6,803 nt of DNA. Source: a bacterium (GTDB taxonomy: Bacteria; Latescibacterota; UBA2968; GCA-2709665). Below the pieces are notes generated by a model. It had not been told where the DNA came from, made no database searches, and saw only the letters and a program-made list of their open reading frames with translations. Positions 5,102 through 6,803 of the stretch are shown piece after piece; within the stretch, counting starts at the first letter, position 1, and each line of letters starts with the position of its first letter. The DNA lies in contig JAQCGA010000224.1 of the NCBI GenBank assembly GCA_027619145.1, forward strand, positions 1-6,803, written 5' to 3'. Position numbers and translations under genes: made by a program.

Positions 5102-6790
5102 ATGGAAAATATAGAAGAGAGCCCGGTGAACAGGCGGCTTTATGAGATTGGCAAGGGTTGGGCCGGGCGTCATTATTCAGCAGAAACGCATCTGCTGGGC
5201 ACCGAGGTGCGAGGTGCAGCGGCCTATGCGTTGTTCCTGGTTGCCGGGGGAGATCCGGAGGATTGTCGAACGGCGGAAGCGGTGGTAGCGGCGGGGGGGG
5301 CGCAGCAGGAAACGGCCTCGTCCAGTCCACATTCTGGGTGGTTCAGACATTCGAGCGATTCGGAAACGTTTGAGGACCCGAACTGGGCGGCATTTTGCGC
5401 GGCCTATCTGATGCACATCCCGCGTGCGTACGGGGATCGTGTAGGAGAGGCCTGCCGGGATGAGATCGAAGCGGCCGTGCGGCGAGCCTGTGCGGCGATT
5501 CGGAAGCGAGACGTGTCTCCGGGGTATACCAATATTGCCCTGTTGTCGGCGGCGGTGCTTTCTGTGGGTGGAGAGATGTACGGGGCATCTGCGTATCTGG
5601 AAGAAGGTCGGCGGAAGCTCAAAGAATTGGTGGCGCATATCAATTTGACAGGTGGATTCCAAGAATACAGCAGCCCTACGTATTATGGCGTGAATTTTTC
5701 GGCGCTGTGCTGGATGGGCATGTTTGTACAGGACGAGGAAATTCGAGATCTGGCCCAGCGTGTGCAGGCACGTTTGTGGCACACGGTGGCTGCACATTTT
5801 CACGCACCTACCGGACAGTTGGGTGGGCCGTACGGCCGGGCGTACGGGACCGTGTTACAGCGGTATGCCGGTGCGGTGAAATACTATTTGCACAAGGTTC
5901 TTGGAGATGGGTTTGCGCTGGGAGAAAACGACGTACACGGCCACGATACTTCTTATGCCGGGTTGGCGGCCATCCAGCAGTTGGCTTGTCCGGAAGGTGC
6001 GCTGGAACGGATGCGCAATCCAGATTATCCACGAATGGTAGAAGAGACAGTCCGTACAGACGGCCGGGCTCTAGGGCCGGGGTATGTGGGGCCGTTTGAA
6101 CAGATGACGACCTATCTTGCAGATGCGTACGTACTGGGTACGGTAAATAGCAAAGATTGCTGGGAGCAGCGGCGTAACTTGCTGGCTCACTGGGTGGAGC
6201 GGAAGGGAGAGGTTGGGGTGCTGAGCGATGCGATCCGAGAGAATGACGCGCCAGCATCTGGCCGGAGTTGCTGGTTCTGGAGTGCGCAGAAAGAGGGTAA
6301 GACGCTGGTTCTGTACGATTTTTCTGAGATGGAAGAGAAGGAGATCAGCGCGTTTTCGGTGGTTTTGAAAATAGAGGCTGGCGAAGGCCTGGAGATTCTG
6401 GTGGGCGAAAAAGCAGTAGAGGAATTGCCGCGTACGTTTGCGGAGGGCAGTACTTTGTTTTTTCGTTCCGGTGAAGCAGGGATTGGCGTGCGTTTTGAGG
6501 CAGAGGGATTTTTGGGTGCGCGGGTATCGGGGGAGGTACGCAAGGTAGAAGGTGGTGTAGAGGTGGTGCTGGATCTGTACCGGGGGGAGCCGCGTTCTTT
6601 TGAGGGTGCCTCGCTTCGAGATGCATTCTGTATCTGTGCGTTGGAGGTAAGGGACGCGGGTTCGAAGCGGGAGTTTCGCGCATTCCAAAAAGCGTTCGTA
6701 GATGGGGCACTCCAGGCTGCGGTTCAGGATGGACGTGCATCGGCGCGATGGCGAAGCGCAGATACCGTGCTTGCCATTGAGCCAATGTGA
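5102..6790 (+). CDS. Heparinase II/III-like (alpha/alpha)-toroid plus beta-sandwich protein, uncharacterised
   Basis: A 562-residue protein with no signal peptide, so likely cytoplasmic. The first about 370 residues are helical with the spacing of an (alpha/alpha) toroid; the rest is rich in beta strands, as in heparinase II/III-type and related polysaccharide lyases. Conserved-looking blocks: WFRHSSDSETFEDPNWAAF (80-98), SPGYTNIALLSA (139-150), GGFQEYSSPTYYGVNFSAL (184-202), HFHAPTGQLGGPYGRAYG (232-249) and LGTVNSKDCWEQRRNLLAHW (345-364). The His, Tyr and Arg in the third and fourth blocks are the best candidates for an active site. The SPTYYGV and GPYGRAYG blocks look like those of uncharacterised toroid proteins, but I cannot assign a CAZy family. 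ATG 5102 follows a strong AGGAGG (5090-5095) with 6-base spacing. It is divergent from the S1 gene and may open a new operon, since a purine-rich stretch follows its stop at the window edge. It could act on unsaturated uronate oligomers together with the 316-3295 genes; this is inferred. Confidence 0.65.
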   Translation: MENIEESPVNRRLYEIGKGWAGRHYSAETHLLGTEVRGAAAYALFLVAGGDPEDCRTAEAVVAAGGAQQETASSSPHSGWFRHSSDSETFEDPNWAAFCAAYLMHIPRAYGDRVGEACRDEIEAAVRRACAAIRKRDVSPGYTNIALLSAAVLSVGGEMYGASAYLEEGRRKLKELVAHINLTGGFQEYSSPTYYGVNFSALCWMGMFVQDEEIRDLAQRVQARLWHTVAAHFHAPTGQLGGPYGRAYGTVLQRYAGAVKYYLHKVLGDGFALGENDVHGHDTSYAGLAAIQQLACPEGALERMRNPDYPRMVEETVRTDGRALGPGYVGPFEQMTTYLADAYVLGTVNSKDCWEQRRNLLAHWVERKGEVGVLSDAIRENDAPASGRSCWFWSAQKEGKTLVLYDFSEMEEKEISAFSVVLKIEAGEGLEILVGEKAVEELPRTFAEGSTLFFRSGEAGIGVRFEAEGFLGARVSGEVRKVEGGVEVVLDLYRGEPRSFEGASLRDAFCICALEVRDAGSKREFRAFQKAFVDGALQAAVQDGRASARWRSADTVLAIEPM

Positions 6791-6803
6791 GAAGAAGGCG
6801 AAC

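Noticed and set aside
1..6803. CRISPR arrays, tRNA or rRNA genes, insertion sequences, phage genes
   Set aside because: No regularly spaced repeats, cloverleaf-like segments, transposase motifs or phage proteins were seen on either strand.

Overview
The window is a compact bacterial stretch of about 55% GC (estimated by eye) with seven protein genes and no RNA genes, insertion sequences or CRISPR arrays that I can see. The lineage cannot be fixed from the sequence. A housekeeping gene (thiL) next to PL14-like, PL22-like and heparinase-like proteins recalls Planctomycetes/Lentisphaerota, Latescibacterota or Poribacteria-type polysaccharide degraders, but that is a weak inference.

Layout. (1) Positions 1-338 (+) hold the C-terminal part of thiamine-monophosphate kinase (thiL), cut by the window edge. 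(2) Three genes follow on the same strand, tightly spaced: an exported protein resembling polysaccharide lyase family 14 (about 316-1149), a cytoplasmic beta-propeller of the oligogalacturonate-lyase/TolB-like type (1164-2330), and a DapA-superfamily class I aldolase (2411-3295). (3) Two genes on the minus strand converge on these. An S1-domain protein (4976-3747) is followed by a small GGQ release-factor-like ribosome-rescue protein (3657-3310), which ends in a sharp intrinsic terminator at 3320-3294. (4) A 125-base divergent intergenic region separates the S1 gene from a 562-residue protein on the plus strand (5102-6790). That protein is probably an (alpha/alpha)-toroid plus beta-sandwich enzyme related to heparinase II/III-type lyases.

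How they may fit together. The plus-strand genes read as a small uronic-acid polysaccharide module: an exported lyase-like protein cuts or binds the polymer, a cytoplasmic propeller and/or the toroid protein process unsaturated oligosaccharides, and a pyruvate-type aldolase splits the resulting 2-keto-3-deoxy acid. The aldolase keeps the Schiff-base Lys and catalytic Tyr but lacks the Arg that marks true dihydrodipicolinate synthase, which fits sugar-acid rather than lysine metabolism. The two minus-strand genes are unrelated translation functions (mRNA binding and stalled-ribosome rescue).

The most notable points are the unusual lyase/propeller/aldolase/toroid combination, a row of four blade-equivalent histidines in the propeller, the very compact convergent terminator that shares bases with two stop codons, and an AT-only inverted repeat between the S1 and rescue-factor genes.
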